From Pteria penguin (Eukaryota > Mollusca > Bivalvia > Pterioida > Pteriidae), in NCBI GenBank assembly GCA_035048485.1, contig CM068580.1, positions 39,483,585 to 39,547,584 of the forward strand: a stretch of 64,000 nucleotides of DNA, read 5' to 3'. Positions 23,095 through 34,705 of the stretch are shown in pieces. The first letter of the stretch is position 1. Each line of letters begins with the position of its first letter. The notes beneath the pieces are model-generated. The model ran no database searches. It saw only the letters and a list, made by a program, of their open reading frames with translations, and was not told where the DNA came from. The position numbers and the translations under genes are program-made.

Positions 23095-24555
23095 CAAGGG
23101 GCCCAAGTAGGCCTATATCGCTCATCTAGTATCTAGATGATCAGTCATGCAGGAAGGAAAAAGTCAATTACTTTTGCATTACTGCGACTAAGTCAGAACA
23201 AATGTTGAAAATATGTCAAATTTTATTTTTCTGACCAGAATAAAAAACAACAACACTTTTTTGCACATCCATTCAGAAGATTTAGATATTAAGCATTTGC
23301 AAGATGTGATTCAGGGCATAAGTTAGTCATTTTCTTTGGGTTGGGGGACCTTTTGTCGACTGATTTCAAGTTAAGGTCATGAACAACATTTTTTTTCAAA
23401 TATTGTCCAGATCCAATATAAAATGGCTTAACTTCTTATGTTGATTGTTGTGAAATATCTTAAAGTTATTTAGATGTGTTAAGAAATGTAAAAAAAATCC
23501 ATTCTAACCACAGCTGGATTTGAACCGCTACTCTCCATTTTTTAAATACCAAGTGGTATATGTACCATTGTGAATGAAAAAAGAGGAGTGTTACTGGCTC
23601 AGTTATGTGGTAGAAGTTACCATGGAGCTATACAATACATGAATATCAACAATATACTAGCACATATAACGCATTACAAAGATATTTTATTGTAGTGCAA
23701 TAATGACATATTTTAGTCATGGTGGCACCACCTATTGACCAACGTGGATGAAATGTACAAAATTGATAGAGGACCAATAGTACTTCATATATACCATGTT
23801 TCATTAAAAACTTTTATGTGGTATAACAGCAGAAGCTAAAAACGTGAAGAATTGTCCCTGTACACCCGCAGTTGGAAGTTTTGAAAATTTCACAGAACTC
23901 CAAAAATTGAGATATTGACAAAATTCTTTCATAATAATATTCCTTACCATAATTATGATAAAAATAGTCCATAAGAAATCATCATTATCAATAGACCTTT
24001 TTCCAATTCTAAATGAAGTAAGGATACTTATACGGGACAAATCACTGTTTGCCGGAATTTTCACTATGACATGAACGCTTGGAATGGTACGTCACAGTAC
24101 TTTAACGCAAGTCTAAGCGGCAATTTTGCATTTGTCTGGTATTGCCCCTTACCTCATGTAAAATTGTGGAACAGGTTATTAACTGTATAGAAATGACTAA
24201 GTCCAAAACATGTTGCATAAACGTCAGAAATTTGATTTCGGAACAGAACCAAAAATAACAATACTTCTTTACACATCCCTCTAGATCCTTCCTATGCATT
24301 CAGTTTGTCTGTGTATATACCCGGTCTGAGGAAGAAGTTTGTCAAAGGAGGATTCCCTCTGTGACCTGCCACCTGTTGACAATTCGGGACGAAAACAACA
24401 ACACTTGTAGGGGACCATGAGTACTTTATTCCTATCAAGTTTCATAGAAATCTGTTCGGTGGTTCTTGAGAATAAGTTGAAAAAGTGAAAAATTACGACG
24501 GACGGACGGCGGACTATGACTATAGCTCACTTGAGCTTTTGGCTCAGGTGAACTA
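23095..24555 (-). mobile_element. 'AGCTCACCTGAGCC' element, reverse copy
   Basis: Left end GGGGCCCAAGTAGGCCTATA and right end GAGCTTTTGGCTCAGGTGAA mirror the ends of 14672-15783. Internal matches include GTCAGAAATTTGATTTCGGA, AACAATACTTCTTTACACATCC and GACGGACGGACGGCGG. It is longer than the plus copies because foreign material is inserted around 23500-23760, including family D sequence. A short B-box-like GGATTTGAACCGCTAC patch near 23515 resembles a tRNA-derived fragment. Confidence 0.8.
23570..23640 (-). repeat. Dispersed repeat family D fragment inside another element
   Basis: GAGGAGTGTTACTGGCTCAG, then TTATGTGGTAGAAGTTACCA and TGGAGCTATACAATACATGA, is the reverse of the 34830-34885 segment. 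It is nested in the element 23095-24555. Confidence 0.75.
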
Positions 24556-25775
24556 AAAATAGAAAATTTATTTTCGGACAATGATTTCTATTTAATCAGG
24601 AGTATTAAATTCTGTTATTTAGCCAATAATCAGATTTTATAAGATGTTATTATCATCAAACTTCAATCGATTATTTACAATTAGATAGAAATTACATTCG
24701 TACATGGTTTTAGCGAAAGCAGTTTATCACAATTTCACATTTTACATGTATTTTGTTACAAAGACATTTTTTCTTTTACTTACCAGATTAAAGTTGAGAA
24801 AAGTCTAATAATCTATGCTCGTGATTGGAATTAGCTGGAAAGGTAAAGGGTCATGGCTACGGAGCTTAGCAGTAAGCTTCAAACACATTGAGCCGGCTCT
24901 AGTCTTTGACATAAAACTGTATTGACATGATAAATAAGTCGTCTAATTTTATTGAGATTTTACATTGAGATTGAAAGTATATTGAGAATTTGCAAAATAA
25001 TTGATTATGTGCCAATCATTATTTATCTATTATTTATCATTGTTATCCCATATTCATTTAAAAACTGCATGATAACCAGGTCTAGTTAGATCTTGTGTTA
25101 TCACACAAGTAGCAAGTGCACGCCTATGTCTGCTGTGCCCATCCGCATTCATAGATGCTGCGTGTCAATAATGGGAGTCTACGGACATCGTCATCTTACT
25201 GTAGGGAAAATTTACAATAGGAAATCCATACGTTTATCAGTAATGCCGTTATGTATGTTTTGACAATAATATTAATATACATGTCAAAGAAATCTGTTTC
25301 CATATTAGATGCATTTGCTTTTTTTAACTGAAGTTCAGATCAGTAAATATCACAAATGTTTCTTTCCAATCCTGGGTAACCAGGTATTAATATATTATCC
25401 AGATGGTGGATTCATGAAATTCTCTCTTAACAATGTATAAACATGTGTGCTATAAGATCAGTTGGTGCCCATTAGAATCCCAGTTATTTTAGACGTTTTA
25501 GATACGATATCAAAATTAAGATACAATTATATTTCTGTCATCAATGAATATTTTGATAATTTGATACGGAATAGTTCATTTTGAATAGGATTGCACAGTT
25601 AAGTAATCGTGTGGTATATTTAAAAATTATTTTCAGATGGTAACTTTGGTGTTAATATATTAAGAAACATAAAATCATGAATTTGCAATATAACTATGAG
25701 TATTCGTTCATTTCCTTGTTAAATGTCAACATTTCAAGTAAAACGAACACAAACACTCTATACTACAGATTTTCG
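24556..25775. other. No recognised gene; possible non-coding exon
   Basis: On the minus strand a very good acceptor (CCCTTTACCTTTCCAG at about 24839) and donor (CTG|GTAAGTAAAAG at about 24784) bracket about 51 nt. All three frames contain stops, so at most a non-coding exon is possible. Nothing else is recognised. Confidence 0.35.
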
Positions 25776-25976
25776 GCCTCAAGCAATTTAAGAGATGATA
25801 GATATAAGTTATGTAAAATACATGTCTATGTTTCAAAAATACATTAGCTTCTAAACTTAGATAACGCTATGACGCCATCGTTTATCTAAGTGTAGAAGCT
25901 CATGTATTTTTGAAACAAAAACATGGATTTTACATAACTTTATATTTGTCATCTCTTAAATTGCATGAAAAAGGCC
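25776..25976. mobile_element. Foldback MITE (89-bp arms)
   Basis: Arms 25776-25864 and 25882-25976 are inverted copies (TACATTAGCTTCTAAACTTA against TAAGTGTAGAAGCTCATGTA; CAATTTAAGAGATGATAGAT against TGTCATCTCTTAAATTG) around a 17-bp loop. No coding sequence and no clear target duplication. Confidence 0.85.
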
Positions 25977-26229
25977 GTGAGACCGCAAATGTACCGAACT
26001 GCTCTTTGGAGGACTTCTGATTAGAATCTTTGTCAACATTTCATTCTGTTAAAAATGTAGCGTAAGATTGTTGTATGTATCATATATTGTCTACGTTATT
26101 TTCTTTTGTTATGCGTGTAATTTTAATCTTTTCTAAGATTGTCAGAATCAGATCACAAGACATATACCATTTCAAAGTAATAGAATAAACACAAAAATAT
26201 GCAATCATAACGGCATTTATTTTTCTAAA

Positions 26230-26322
26230 TAAAAATCTCAGATACAGATCCGATTTCCACAATAACATGACAATATATATATTGTCATTTTGTTATGGAA
26301 ATCAGATCTGAATCTCGGATAT
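26230..26322. repeat. Near-perfect palindrome
   Basis: GATTTCCACAATAACATGAC is followed by a TATATATA centre and GTCATTTTGTTATGGAAATC. The symmetry continues outwards with GATCTGAATCTCGGAT against ATCTCAGATACAGATC. It could fold as a long hairpin and is probably a short MITE. Confidence 0.8.
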
Positions 26323-26694
26323 TTCTTCTCTCTTCTTTGTCTGAAGAAAGAATTAATGTCCATTGAATATTGAACACTTTTATAAAAGCGAAACTGTCTA
26401 TGTTAGGTGATTATTACAGAATTATACTTTAAGTATTTCTATGTTAATTATGATTCCACTTACACTTGTATGTTAGAATTACATTATTGTTTTACGTGTG
26501 ATTGTAATATCGCTCTTGTTCATAACAATTCTCCCTCATTGATAAATATGCGATAGAATAAATACATGAATAAAGGAATATATATATATATATAAATTGG
26601 GAATATAGAACACAATTCATACCGACCCAGTCAATATAATTGGCAACCAAATTAGTTAGTGAAATTCGTACTTTATGTGTATAGACAAAGTAAC
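26323..26694. other. No recognisable feature
   Basis: AT-rich; short (TA)8 at 26578-26594. Confidence 0.4.
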
Positions 26695-26760
26695 AAACGT
26701 ACCGAAGGGTAAACCATATCTCATAGTCCATGGAATAAAAGGAGTTAAAAGAGGATCGCA
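26695..26760 (-). repeat. Dispersed repeat family R (3' fragment)
   Basis: CCGAAGGGTAAACCATATCT and ATAGTCCATGGAATAAAAGG match the terminal 60 bp of the long copies at 17105-17345 and 34890-35135 only. Confidence 0.65.
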
Positions 26761-26817
26761 ATCTGTAATTTTTAGCGGGATGTAATTACGGAACAAGCGC
26801 AAACGTCACCAGGAAAT

Positions 26818-26867
26818 CCACGGTATACCTGTCGGACAGGAAATAAACACAATGCGTTTATCCCCTA
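26818..26867. repeat. Half copy of the 30265-30415 MITE
   Basis: CCACGGTATACCTGTCGGAC and ACAATGCGTTTATCCCC match one arm of the MITE at 30265-30415. The other arm is missing. Confidence 0.6.
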
Positions 26868-27768
26868 AAGACATTGATTTTACAGCACACGCATACATTT
26901 ACATCTTGTAAACATGTGGTGACGTCATGGAATTGTACGCAATATAATGAATATACATCATCAAATGAGAGATAAAACTATCCCGATCATGAACGATCTA
27001 TAAAGTCAAGCGGATCACGTATTGCGACGAAATAGAAACGTCCTATCTCCCCTCTCTCTCAATTTAGTAATTATGTAATAGTGTTCAAGATGACCAACGC
27101 CCTCCTCAAGTCCCCCTGAAAATATAAAAAAGAAAAATACAAATAGGAAAATATCAAGTTGTGTTACATTTCCAGATTTTTTTAAATATGGGAAAAAAAG
27201 ATATTGGAATTATAAAAGAATCCGGACCAAAAAAAATTAGCAAATCTATGGATAGCAACATATGTTTTTCGGTTAGATGTGGAAAGTATGTTTTACTATT
27301 TACTAATTGGAAACGTCATAGAAGGGAGAAGTCATTACATTGATTTACACCAACACTTTGTATATGTAGGTTTCCACTAAATCTGAGCTAAACTTAGAAT
27401 TACGCCATTTGATGAAATGCACAATAGATGGAAATTTAGCCTCGTCGGGTATTTAAGCCAAACTGAGCTTCCACCAGGAGTTACATCGTTTATATATATG
27501 TACCTTTTAATTTTGTGCACCAGATGCGCATTTGGACAACTTATGTCTCTACAGTAATGCTCGTGGCCGAATGATTGGAATTGTCATTATATATAAATAT
27601 TTGAAGAGCAGTGTTGAAACTAAAATGACCGAAAAGTGAACTTGTTATATTGAATTTCGTGAATATTATGATATCATATTCAAGATATAGAGAATGAGAT
27701 ACTGCTGGAGATGCGATTCAACTCATTTACTTAGTGTTATATCCTACTTCATAATTATAAGCGTTATT
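26868..27768. other. No recognisable feature
   Basis: AT-rich. A 60-codon open frame (27161-27343) is lysine-rich and without family resemblance. Confidence 0.4.
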
Positions 27769-28056
27769 TTACTACAAAGCCGGTGTGGCATAGTGAATGA
27801 GGTGCTCGTCTCGTGACCTAGAGGTCCTGGGTTCAATTCTCACCCTTGGCACACCGGCGTTCTGTCTTTCGGATGAGACACTGAAAACCGTGTCACGGTG
27901 GGCGTGGCACGTAAAGGATCCCTCACTGCTTCGGGTGGGTCCATTGCAAAGGCAGAAATCCCTATGCAGTGCATCAGGCAGATGCCGTCACCATATACGT
28001 GAAATAACCGTGGAGTGACGTAAAGCAATAATCAATTAATCAATATATTACTACAA
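27769..28056 (+). mobile_element. SINE family S with probable target duplication
   Basis: Head AGCCGGTGTGGCATAGTGAA with B box GGGTTCAATTCTC. The body runs TTTCGGATGAGACAC, GTGGCACGTAAAGGATCCCT, CACTGCTTCGGGTGGGTCC, CATCAGGCAGATGCCG and ACCATATACGTGAAATAA, with an ATCA-rich tail to 28046. TTACTACAA flanks both sides (27769-27777 and 28048-28056), consistent with a short target-site duplication. One of the best-preserved copies here. Confidence 0.88.
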
Positions 28057-29278
28057 CTTGTTTACTGTTTATCAAGATTTCCTACTAAGCAATATCTTAT
28101 TCAGTTTATGAGGAAGAATTTGATTATAACAAAATATATTACCAATCGCTTCACTAATGGATTTATTACGGAGACAGTAAACCCTCTTTTTCATACTTAA
28201 ATAATTTATCAGAACCCCCAATCATCACTTTTGACCATACAATCAAATTCCTTTCATGCTATGTATGTTTCAGTGCATTATGTTGTTAACCATTTTGTTT
28301 GCTTAGTGTGGCACCTGTCGTGCTGGATATCTCTTATCTCCCCTATTGTAGCATGTCTATGCGCTCTTTGTTTTGCCAGAAATAATGATATAACTTATTT
28401 ATAAACTGAAAATATGAGTGATTTTGATTAAAAGGGAAGATTTTAAAACCCTGGAGAACATGTTGAGCATACTAGCAAAGAAAATATTTGTATAAATGTC
28501 GGAAATGACAACATAGGTTTGAAAAACTCGAGGTGGTGACTCATGTTGTGAATTCCCCATGGATGGGTGTTTGTGCAGAATGCAGTTACTAAATAGAGGA
28601 GATTCAACATGATAAAATCCACCCAAAGTAAAAAATAAAGTGAAAACGATAACAAGGTCAAACTGAAAATTTAAATCAGGGATAAAAAAAATTGCCTCAA
28701 CTATCTTAAAATCCGAAGACAGAAAAAATAAAACCATATCTTTAACCTTTAAACTACACGTATTCAATGCTAAGTAAACAGTTGGACTGAAGCAGTCAAG
28801 CGAGGCTAATCGATGAATGCGCAAGACTTCGGAAGGAGTTCTTGTCTCCTACCGGCCATTCACATTCATCCTGTATAATTCCACAATCATGTTTTGAGTA
28901 TAAGAAAATAAGAGAATATTTAACGTGCCTGTGTCGGATATATGAAATAATGGACCAAATCATATAACATATAGGAAAACCATAACAAAAACTAGAAACC
29001 AAAGTACGAAACAAGAACATTAATAGACAAATGGCATATGGGCAAAAAGACATAACCTGTGTAAAGCTTTAGAAATGATATGCTAATAACAACAACAAAC
29101 TAACAAGTTACCCATACTGTAAATAAGTATCAATATTAGCCGTAAGATATCACAATAGAATAAAAATATTGAATCAGTCCAAACTGTCAACACAGCATAC
29201 AGAAATGGTGTATTAAGACTGTCAGTACTATTACAAATATGGATGTATGTGATGAAAGTGGATAGATTGATAAATTAT

Positions 29279-29523
29279 TGTTTTACGTCACCCCATTATT
29301 ATTTTATGTATATGGTGACTGCATCTGTCTTATGCATTGCTCAGAAATTTATACCCTTGCAACGGATCCACCCGAATCAGTGAGGGATCTTTTACGCGCC
29401 ACGCCTACCATAACAATAGCCTTGGTTTCTACTCTCACAATCGAAAGACATAACAACGGTGTGCTCACGGCGAGAGTCAAACCCAGGACCTTTCGATAAC
29501 CAGCCACCGAACCACATCTGTGT
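29279..29523 (-). mobile_element. SINE family S inside element U copy 2
   Basis: Reverse copy: TTTTACGTCACCCCATTATT, GTATATGGTGACTGCATCTG, GGATCCACCCGAATCAGTGA, GGGATCTTTTACGCGCCACG, then the head complement AACCACATCTG. Interrupts element U, so it inserted later. The head is eroded. Confidence 0.8.
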
Positions 29524-29625
29524 CTGAAGAAAATTTAACATCACGAGATAGCATAAAACGTTTTGTAGTTGTTGCTGCTATCAGCATACTTCACAGCAGA
29601 GTTAACATACGCTGTTTCGAAGCAT

Positions 29626-29735
29626 ATAGTCACTATCAACATATTACGCAGTTTCGTAAATATAGTCACTGCCAACATATTACGCAGTTTCGTAATATAA
29701 TCACTATCAACATTCGACACAGATACGTAATATGG
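29626..29735. repeat. 36-bp tandem repeat, 3 copies
   Basis: TAGTCACTATCAACATATTA then CGCAGTTTCGTAAATA repeats at about 29627, 29662 and 29698 with a few substitutions (CACTGCCAAC in the second). Lies in the part of element U that is single-copy at 18640-18700. Confidence 0.8.
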
Positions 29736-29770
29736 CAATCATGGTTTGAAAATAATCATAAAACATTTCG

Positions 29771-30264
29771 TCATATTATTCTGAAAAAAAAACTATGAAT
29801 TTTGTTGCACATTTTGTCTACGGGAGATGGAAATAATGAAAGTATCCCAAACTTTATATTTGAATGTTTAGATTATACGTTTTGGGAATTCAAGTTACTG
29901 ATATATGAATGAATAAAAACCCTATTTAGATTAATTTGATTTTTTCTTCTCTTTCTTCTCTTTACTTTCATACAAGAGATTCCTTTAATACATTTTTTAT
30001 TCTTTTCTTTCAGTCGATTTCGACTCTTGTTTTATCCAATATGACCTTGAAAAATTCTTTACAATCATCAGCGCTTTATACACGGTGTATCATTTTTAAC
30101 TTTCGAATTTTAAATATTATGGGACCACAATATCTGCATATTCTTTGTGTGTTTATCTGTTTTTCAGTTGTCTGTCTGACTGTTTACGAAAATTTACGTT
30201 AACTCTTTTCAGGATGATAATCAAACGTTGCATGCAGTATAATGAATTGCGAAAAGATAACTAA
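29771..30264. other. No recognisable feature
   Basis: T-rich; an 88-codon open frame at 29936-30202 has no family resemblance. Confidence 0.4.
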
Positions 30265-30415
30265 GGGGATAAACGTACTGTGTTTGATTTTTTTCCGACA
30301 GGTATATCGTGGTTATACCGTTGGAAACAGAGTTTGAGCCAAGAAAACGGTGGTTTTTAGCGGTATTACCACGGTATACCTGTCGAAAACAATCACACAC
30401 AGTACGTTTATCCCC
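30265..30415. mobile_element. 151-bp MITE with long terminal inverted repeats
   Basis: GGGGATAAACGTACTGTGTT...CCGACAGGTATATCGTGGTT is mirrored by CACGGTATACCTGTCG...ACAGTACGTTTATCCCC. Arms are about 54 bp, leaving about 42 bp of unique centre. Related pieces occur at 26818-26867 and 30910-30926. Flanks show no obvious duplication. Confidence 0.85.
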
Positions 30416-32219
30416 ATTCTAATTCATTGTAACAAAAATCGTTTTTCCTCTTTGAAATCGTCCCCAAATTCCTCGTTGCTAGGGACGGATAGCGCCATGT
30501 TTAAAACACTTTCGAGAAACGAATTGATATATAGTGCACTTACATAAGTAGTTTCTTCATTTTCATATTCTTAAAATTTTATGATTAAATTATTAAACAC
30601 AAATTGATTCATACATGAGTGACTTGACATCGCATCGTAAACAGCTGAACAAGCAGTTTTGCTGCGGCGCGGCGAGATGAAAGGACATGCTCATGATGCT
30701 GGAAAGCATGTTGCATGGTGGTACGTCATGTATGTTGTCAGTTTTGTTGGTTCAACTTGATTGTAATATTTGTGCACGTGAATGGTAGAACTTGCAAATC
30801 GTCCTTGATACGAGACTTGAGAGCACTGCACAAAGTTGTTATTTTTGATAGTTGGAGTCAGAGGCAATGTGGACAAAGAGTACGTACAATGTAGTAATAC
30901 ATTTGAGGACGGTATATCGTGGTTATACATGTCTGAAAGCTAACGTGTGGACCAATCAGAAATATCAATACAAAACAAGTGAATAAGAATTTAGCCTTAA
31001 CTATCAAAACAGTTAGTCTATATCAAGTACTGTCTTTCCCATGGCATAAGCTCAATATAATGCTGGCGGTGTAATAAATCATTAAGGATAATTGACATTC
31101 TGATAAGGAAATGAATTTTCGTAAACAGAGGGACAGCCACCTTTAAAAGCGTCTAGAAAGTGTCAGCAATGTTGAATTATAGAGAATCACTGCTACGTTT
31201 TGGAGGTACATGTATATGCAGTTAATATTTGATATTACATTACTACTCTTAAGAATATTTCTAACAATGCATCATTGATTAAAGTTTAAGCATTTTGGCC
31301 GTCGTGGCCTATCTGCTATTATCATATTTGAATGTGATTACTGTGCGGTAGTAAAAGAGTAACTGAAAATATCTAAACGAAATATATCATCTCTCGTATA
31401 TCACGTTTGCATGTTTCACTAAAGTTATTTCTTTTGTGTGTTTACTCTGTAAAACAGATCGCTTTTACGTTTCCATTGTTGCCAAAAGAATGATGGATAA
31501 AAAACCGGAATCGGAGCATTTCGAGTTTGAGATATCGCCAGAATCAATTACGACAATTCATCATTTTCACACTCTAATACGATTTTCTATTTCATAGCAT
31601 CATCTTTCCTTTTTAATCGAGAAACATCAGTTTTCAATAGGTTCTTTATTTAAATTACCCGTGAAGTTCAATTATAATTGCCCATAAGCTACTATATTAA
31701 CTGGTTCGTCACTAGCCTTTTATTCAGAACAGAACATGCTGATTTCTCAATCGCCACACTTTTTATATTAAATTTAGTACTTGATACTGTTCTGTTCATA
31801 GAGAACCAGACCTAAAGATTATAACTTTTCTCTATGATACTGTTCTACGTGTGGACCCAACCATTTTCTTTCTATTTTGAGCATCCTCTCCTGAACTCTT
31901 GACGCTCCTCGAATAAAATTTTGTCCTTTGTCTTTATTCTAGAGACGGACAGCTTCCTCTTATTTCTTTTAACCTACTCTTCCTGGATTTTCTCAACAGT
32001 TTCTGTTTCTTTTGTGTGAGTCATTGTGGATATTCTTCAGATCAATCTCAGATACGAAATTTTCGTCATTTTAAAAGACAATCTGATTCTATTATCTTTG
32101 TTCATGTGCCGATCTTTCTAACATGATTTCGAACAGTGACACCTGCTTCTGCAATTTTATGTGGAATGGCAACAGAAAAATATTCCACTACGGTCAAAAT
32201 TTAATTATTTCCAGACTGT
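30416..32219. other. No recognised gene
   Basis: AT-rich. A CpG-bearing patch at about 30660-30680 (TGCTGCGGCGCGGCGAGATG) and a 79-codon minus open frame (30691-30930) show no family resemblance. Confidence 0.4.
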
Positions 32220-32224
32220 GAAGT

Positions 32225-32312
32225 CGGCATTTTGACTAGGTCCATGGTACCATGGTAAACAATTTTATTGGATGAACAACTGGTTCATCTACTGAGCCAT
32301 ACCGGCTTCAAT
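32225..32312 (-). repeat. Degenerate tRNA-like fragment
   Basis: On the minus strand AAGCCGGTATGGCTCAGTAG resembles a SINE or tRNA A-box region. No intact B box follows, so this is a decayed SINE head at best. Confidence 0.35.
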
Positions 32313-32491
32313 ATATAGACAAAAAATAACTGTAATATCCAAAATCAGCCAATAGGAAGAACCAAGAACATCTAGAGATTACACTACGTATGAGTGAGCT
32401 ACATCTTAGATTATGAATAATTCACAAATACTTATCAATTACAACAATAAGATACCTAGTAATGTTCCGTCGGAATATCAAAATGAAAAGA

Positions 32492-32628
32492 CAAAATAGT
32501 GAATAAAGCAATCACGGACCCCCGGAAACATAGTGAATAAAGCAATCACGGACCCCCGGAAACATAGTGAATAAAGCAATCACGGACCCCCGGAAACATA
32601 GTGAATAAAGCAATCACGTACCCCCGGA
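32492..32628. repeat. 34-bp tandem repeat, 4 copies
   Basis: ATAGTGAATAAAGCAATCAC then GGACCCCCGGAAAC repeats with starts at 32507, 32541, 32575 and 32609 for AGCAATCACG. The unit overlaps the edge of the adjacent family R repeat (compare CACGGACCCCTGAAATTCAG at 5126), so the array is an expansion of that edge. Confidence 0.92.
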
Positions 32629-32705
32629 AAAATTCAGAGGTGGAATCAGGTGTCATGGAGAAGTAAGCATCCCTTGTCGTCTGGTTACACTCGTCATAAT
32701 GCCAT
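32629..32705 (-). repeat. Dispersed repeat family R
   Basis: AAATTCAGAGGTGGAATCAG, then GTGTCATGGAGAAGTAAGCA and CCCTTGTCGTCTGG, is the reverse core, continuous with the 34-bp array. Confidence 0.75.
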
Positions 32706-33639
32706 ACTATGTCGAGTTATCATATAAATCGGAGTCATATTCAGTGGACGGTATATAATGCTGGAGTCATGTTTGGTCAAACGTCAAAAGTATTATATCT
32801 TCAACCAAATAAGGCAGTGAACATGTCAAAACATGTTTTAATAAATATATTTCGTGTTAGTACCGACATGAAAACGTTTTACATATTTTCAATACGAATT
32901 GCTATATATGAATATCGACAATAGTGTATCCAGAAATGGTAAAGTTTTTAAAATCATTTAACTGGAATGAGAATTTCTGAAGTCTTATAGAACAGTAGAA
33001 CAGTACAATTCTGTTTTTACAACACTGTCTCACTGATTTCTCCTGTTATGATTGTAACCTTATAGTCTTCTTGAGACGGGAGTCAGTATCAAATCATTTG
33101 ATCTATAACCAATCAAATGATTGACATTCAAGTATATTCACATGATTATCTATATATCAAAAATCAAATACATATCGGTATGACTTCTTATTATTAATCA
33201 TTTTCTTTGTATTTGAATAACCACTTTATCAGGGAAGACTCAGTTATGAAAAGACACCTTTTACATATTTCTATATACAATGCATATGAAGTGATTTGTT
33301 TGTAAATAAGAACATTGTGTCTGGAGTATGTATTTATCTATTTATTATACATCATATTTGTATAGAGGAGTTATTCCTTTTTCGTATAGAGGTTTGTTGT
33401 CTACTGAGCGAAATTATAAACATTATAGATATGAATACTTATGTAATGCGATTTCAGAATATCAGTGTACCATTAGAATAATAATACATTAAATTGGCAT
33501 TAAGGATCATAAACGTATGTTTTATGTAATAATCTCTGATCATCAGTGATACTGAAGTATAAACCATTGTCATAACATGCCATAACATGATCACTTCAAC
33601 TTTTTTCATCATCAGCTTTCTTTGTATGTTTTTCAGCTC
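32706..33639. other. No recognised gene
   Basis: AT-rich, with short open frames only. AATCAAATGATTG pieces near 33100 form a small inverted repeat. Confidence 0.4.
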
Positions 33640-33800
33640 ATCGGATACGCAAGAACTTTTGCAATGTATGATGATTTCATTCATTGGAGTTTCTTCTGCA
33701 GACCAGAATGCTACTATCATATAAATATGAAAAATAACGTCAAATTTCAGCAAGTATTGAGTCACTATAATAACTTTGCCAAAACACATTTTCTATATCT
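33640..33800 (+). pseudogene. Possible RT C-terminal fragment (DKRDDF family)
   Basis: Reads QLIGYARTFAMYDDF on +, resembling the Q-L-I-R-[YF]-A-R-x(4)-[YF]-x-D-F block that follows the DKRDDF motif in the RT pseudogenes at 54.8 and 58.6 kb. An acceptor-like TTTGTATGTTTTTCAG precedes it. Only this short block is recognisable and the rest diverges, so this is a weak call. Confidence 0.4.
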
Positions 33801-34410
33801 AAACCTTTTCCCCCATAGTAATGGATGTCATTTATACTAACTGGCTATGTATTACTGTTTATATTGTGAAAATAGGTACCCGGTCGACAGGGGACGCTTT
33901 CTCTTCCATGGCAACGGATCCCATCTCTGTTTCTTCAGAATAATTAATGTATGATAATTTATAGTGGTCATATCAAAGAAAAGTTGTAGATTTATCAGCT
34001 TTTTTCATGTTGTAACACCAAACATGGTGTGAAAACATTAAATTGATCAGTTTATGGGCATATAAACTTGACATATTAAGCACCTTTAACAATTATACAT
34101 CTTGATTTTAGGTATATATTTACAACGTCATTAAATTGTAAGGAATTAAAAATAAAACTCTGTATTTTAAGTATAATATTATAACTTTTTTATTCTAAAA
34201 CGCATACATTATGCAAATGAATATTTTCGAGGTCGACCGAGATGAATAAAACTGATAAGGAAAACGTGGATTATGTAGCGTATTTGTACGCGATAGCTGC
34301 ATTTAATACTGATGGGCAGTCAAAAGATACTGTACTAAACAAATTTACGGTGTTACTTTAATCACAATAGTAGACGCTACAGGAGACCATATGTATCTTT
34401 AACTTTTTTT
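33801..34410. other. No recognised gene; 39-codon small ORF
   Basis: ATG at 34242 opens 39 codons (starts MNKTDKENVDYV; TAA at about 34361) with ordinary amino-acid composition. The sequence is otherwise AT-rich. There is no homology call, so not listed as a gene. Confidence 0.35.
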
Positions 34411-34598
34411 ACTATACTTGATTTGAGGGACAGGCTTGGTGTAGTGGTTAAGCGCTTGGCTTGCGGCGCTGACGATCCGAGTTCGATTCCCGGGTCGCGC
34501 CACTATGTTTAAGAGGTTGGTAACCTCCTGCTTCCATGTCGCGATATAACTGAAATATTGTTGAAAGCGATGTAAAACACCAACTATACTTGATTTGA
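34411..34598 (+). mobile_element. tRNA-derived SINE, family T, with perfect 16-bp target duplication
   Basis: ACTATACTTGATTTGA occurs at 34411-34426 and again at 34583-34598. Between them lies a 156-bp element with A box (TGGTGTAGTGGTTAAGCGC), B box (GAGTTCGATTCCC), and a body ending CTGAAATATTGTTGAAAGCG then ATGTAAAACACCA. The perfect long duplication marks LINE-machinery retroposition and a fairly recent insertion. It differs from family S in head and body. The GAAAGCG-GT-AAAACACCAAC tail is, in memory, common in mollusc genomes. Confidence 0.92.
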
Positions 34599-34705
34599 CA
34601 TAATACGTATATATACAGATATTTGTTCACGTGCGTTTCCGACGCTGGAATTTCAGTTAAGTAACATTTCATGCCTTGAATAGGAAATTTTGCTTTGGGT
34701 ACTTA

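Larger units (their letters stand above)
28060..29770. repeat. Unidentified dispersed element U, copy 2 (inverted relative to copy 1)
   Basis: Reverse-orientation partner of 18600-20880 with the same block order. It carries a single 62-bp unit where copy 1 has seven, a triplicated 36-bp block at 29626-29735, and a SINE at 29279-29523 that copy 1 lacks. On the + strand, 28158-28246 reads as codons alignable with the minus strand of copy 1 (shared FSYLNNL and ITFD). On the minus strand, 28800-29000 aligns with 19600-19740 (shared HVK-SLI or QVK-SLI, and GII). A 141-codon open frame on the minus strand at 28399-28824 may be a remnant. Family not recognised. Confidence 0.7.

Noticed and set aside
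24784..24839. Internal coding exon on minus between strong splice sites
   Set aside because: All three frames contain stops, so it cannot be an internal coding exon; only a non-coding exon remains possible.
28399..28824. 141-codon minus-strand gene
   Set aside because: Overlaps dispersed element U. The aligned copy at 20.2-20.5 kb does not keep the frame, so protein-level constraint is not evident there.
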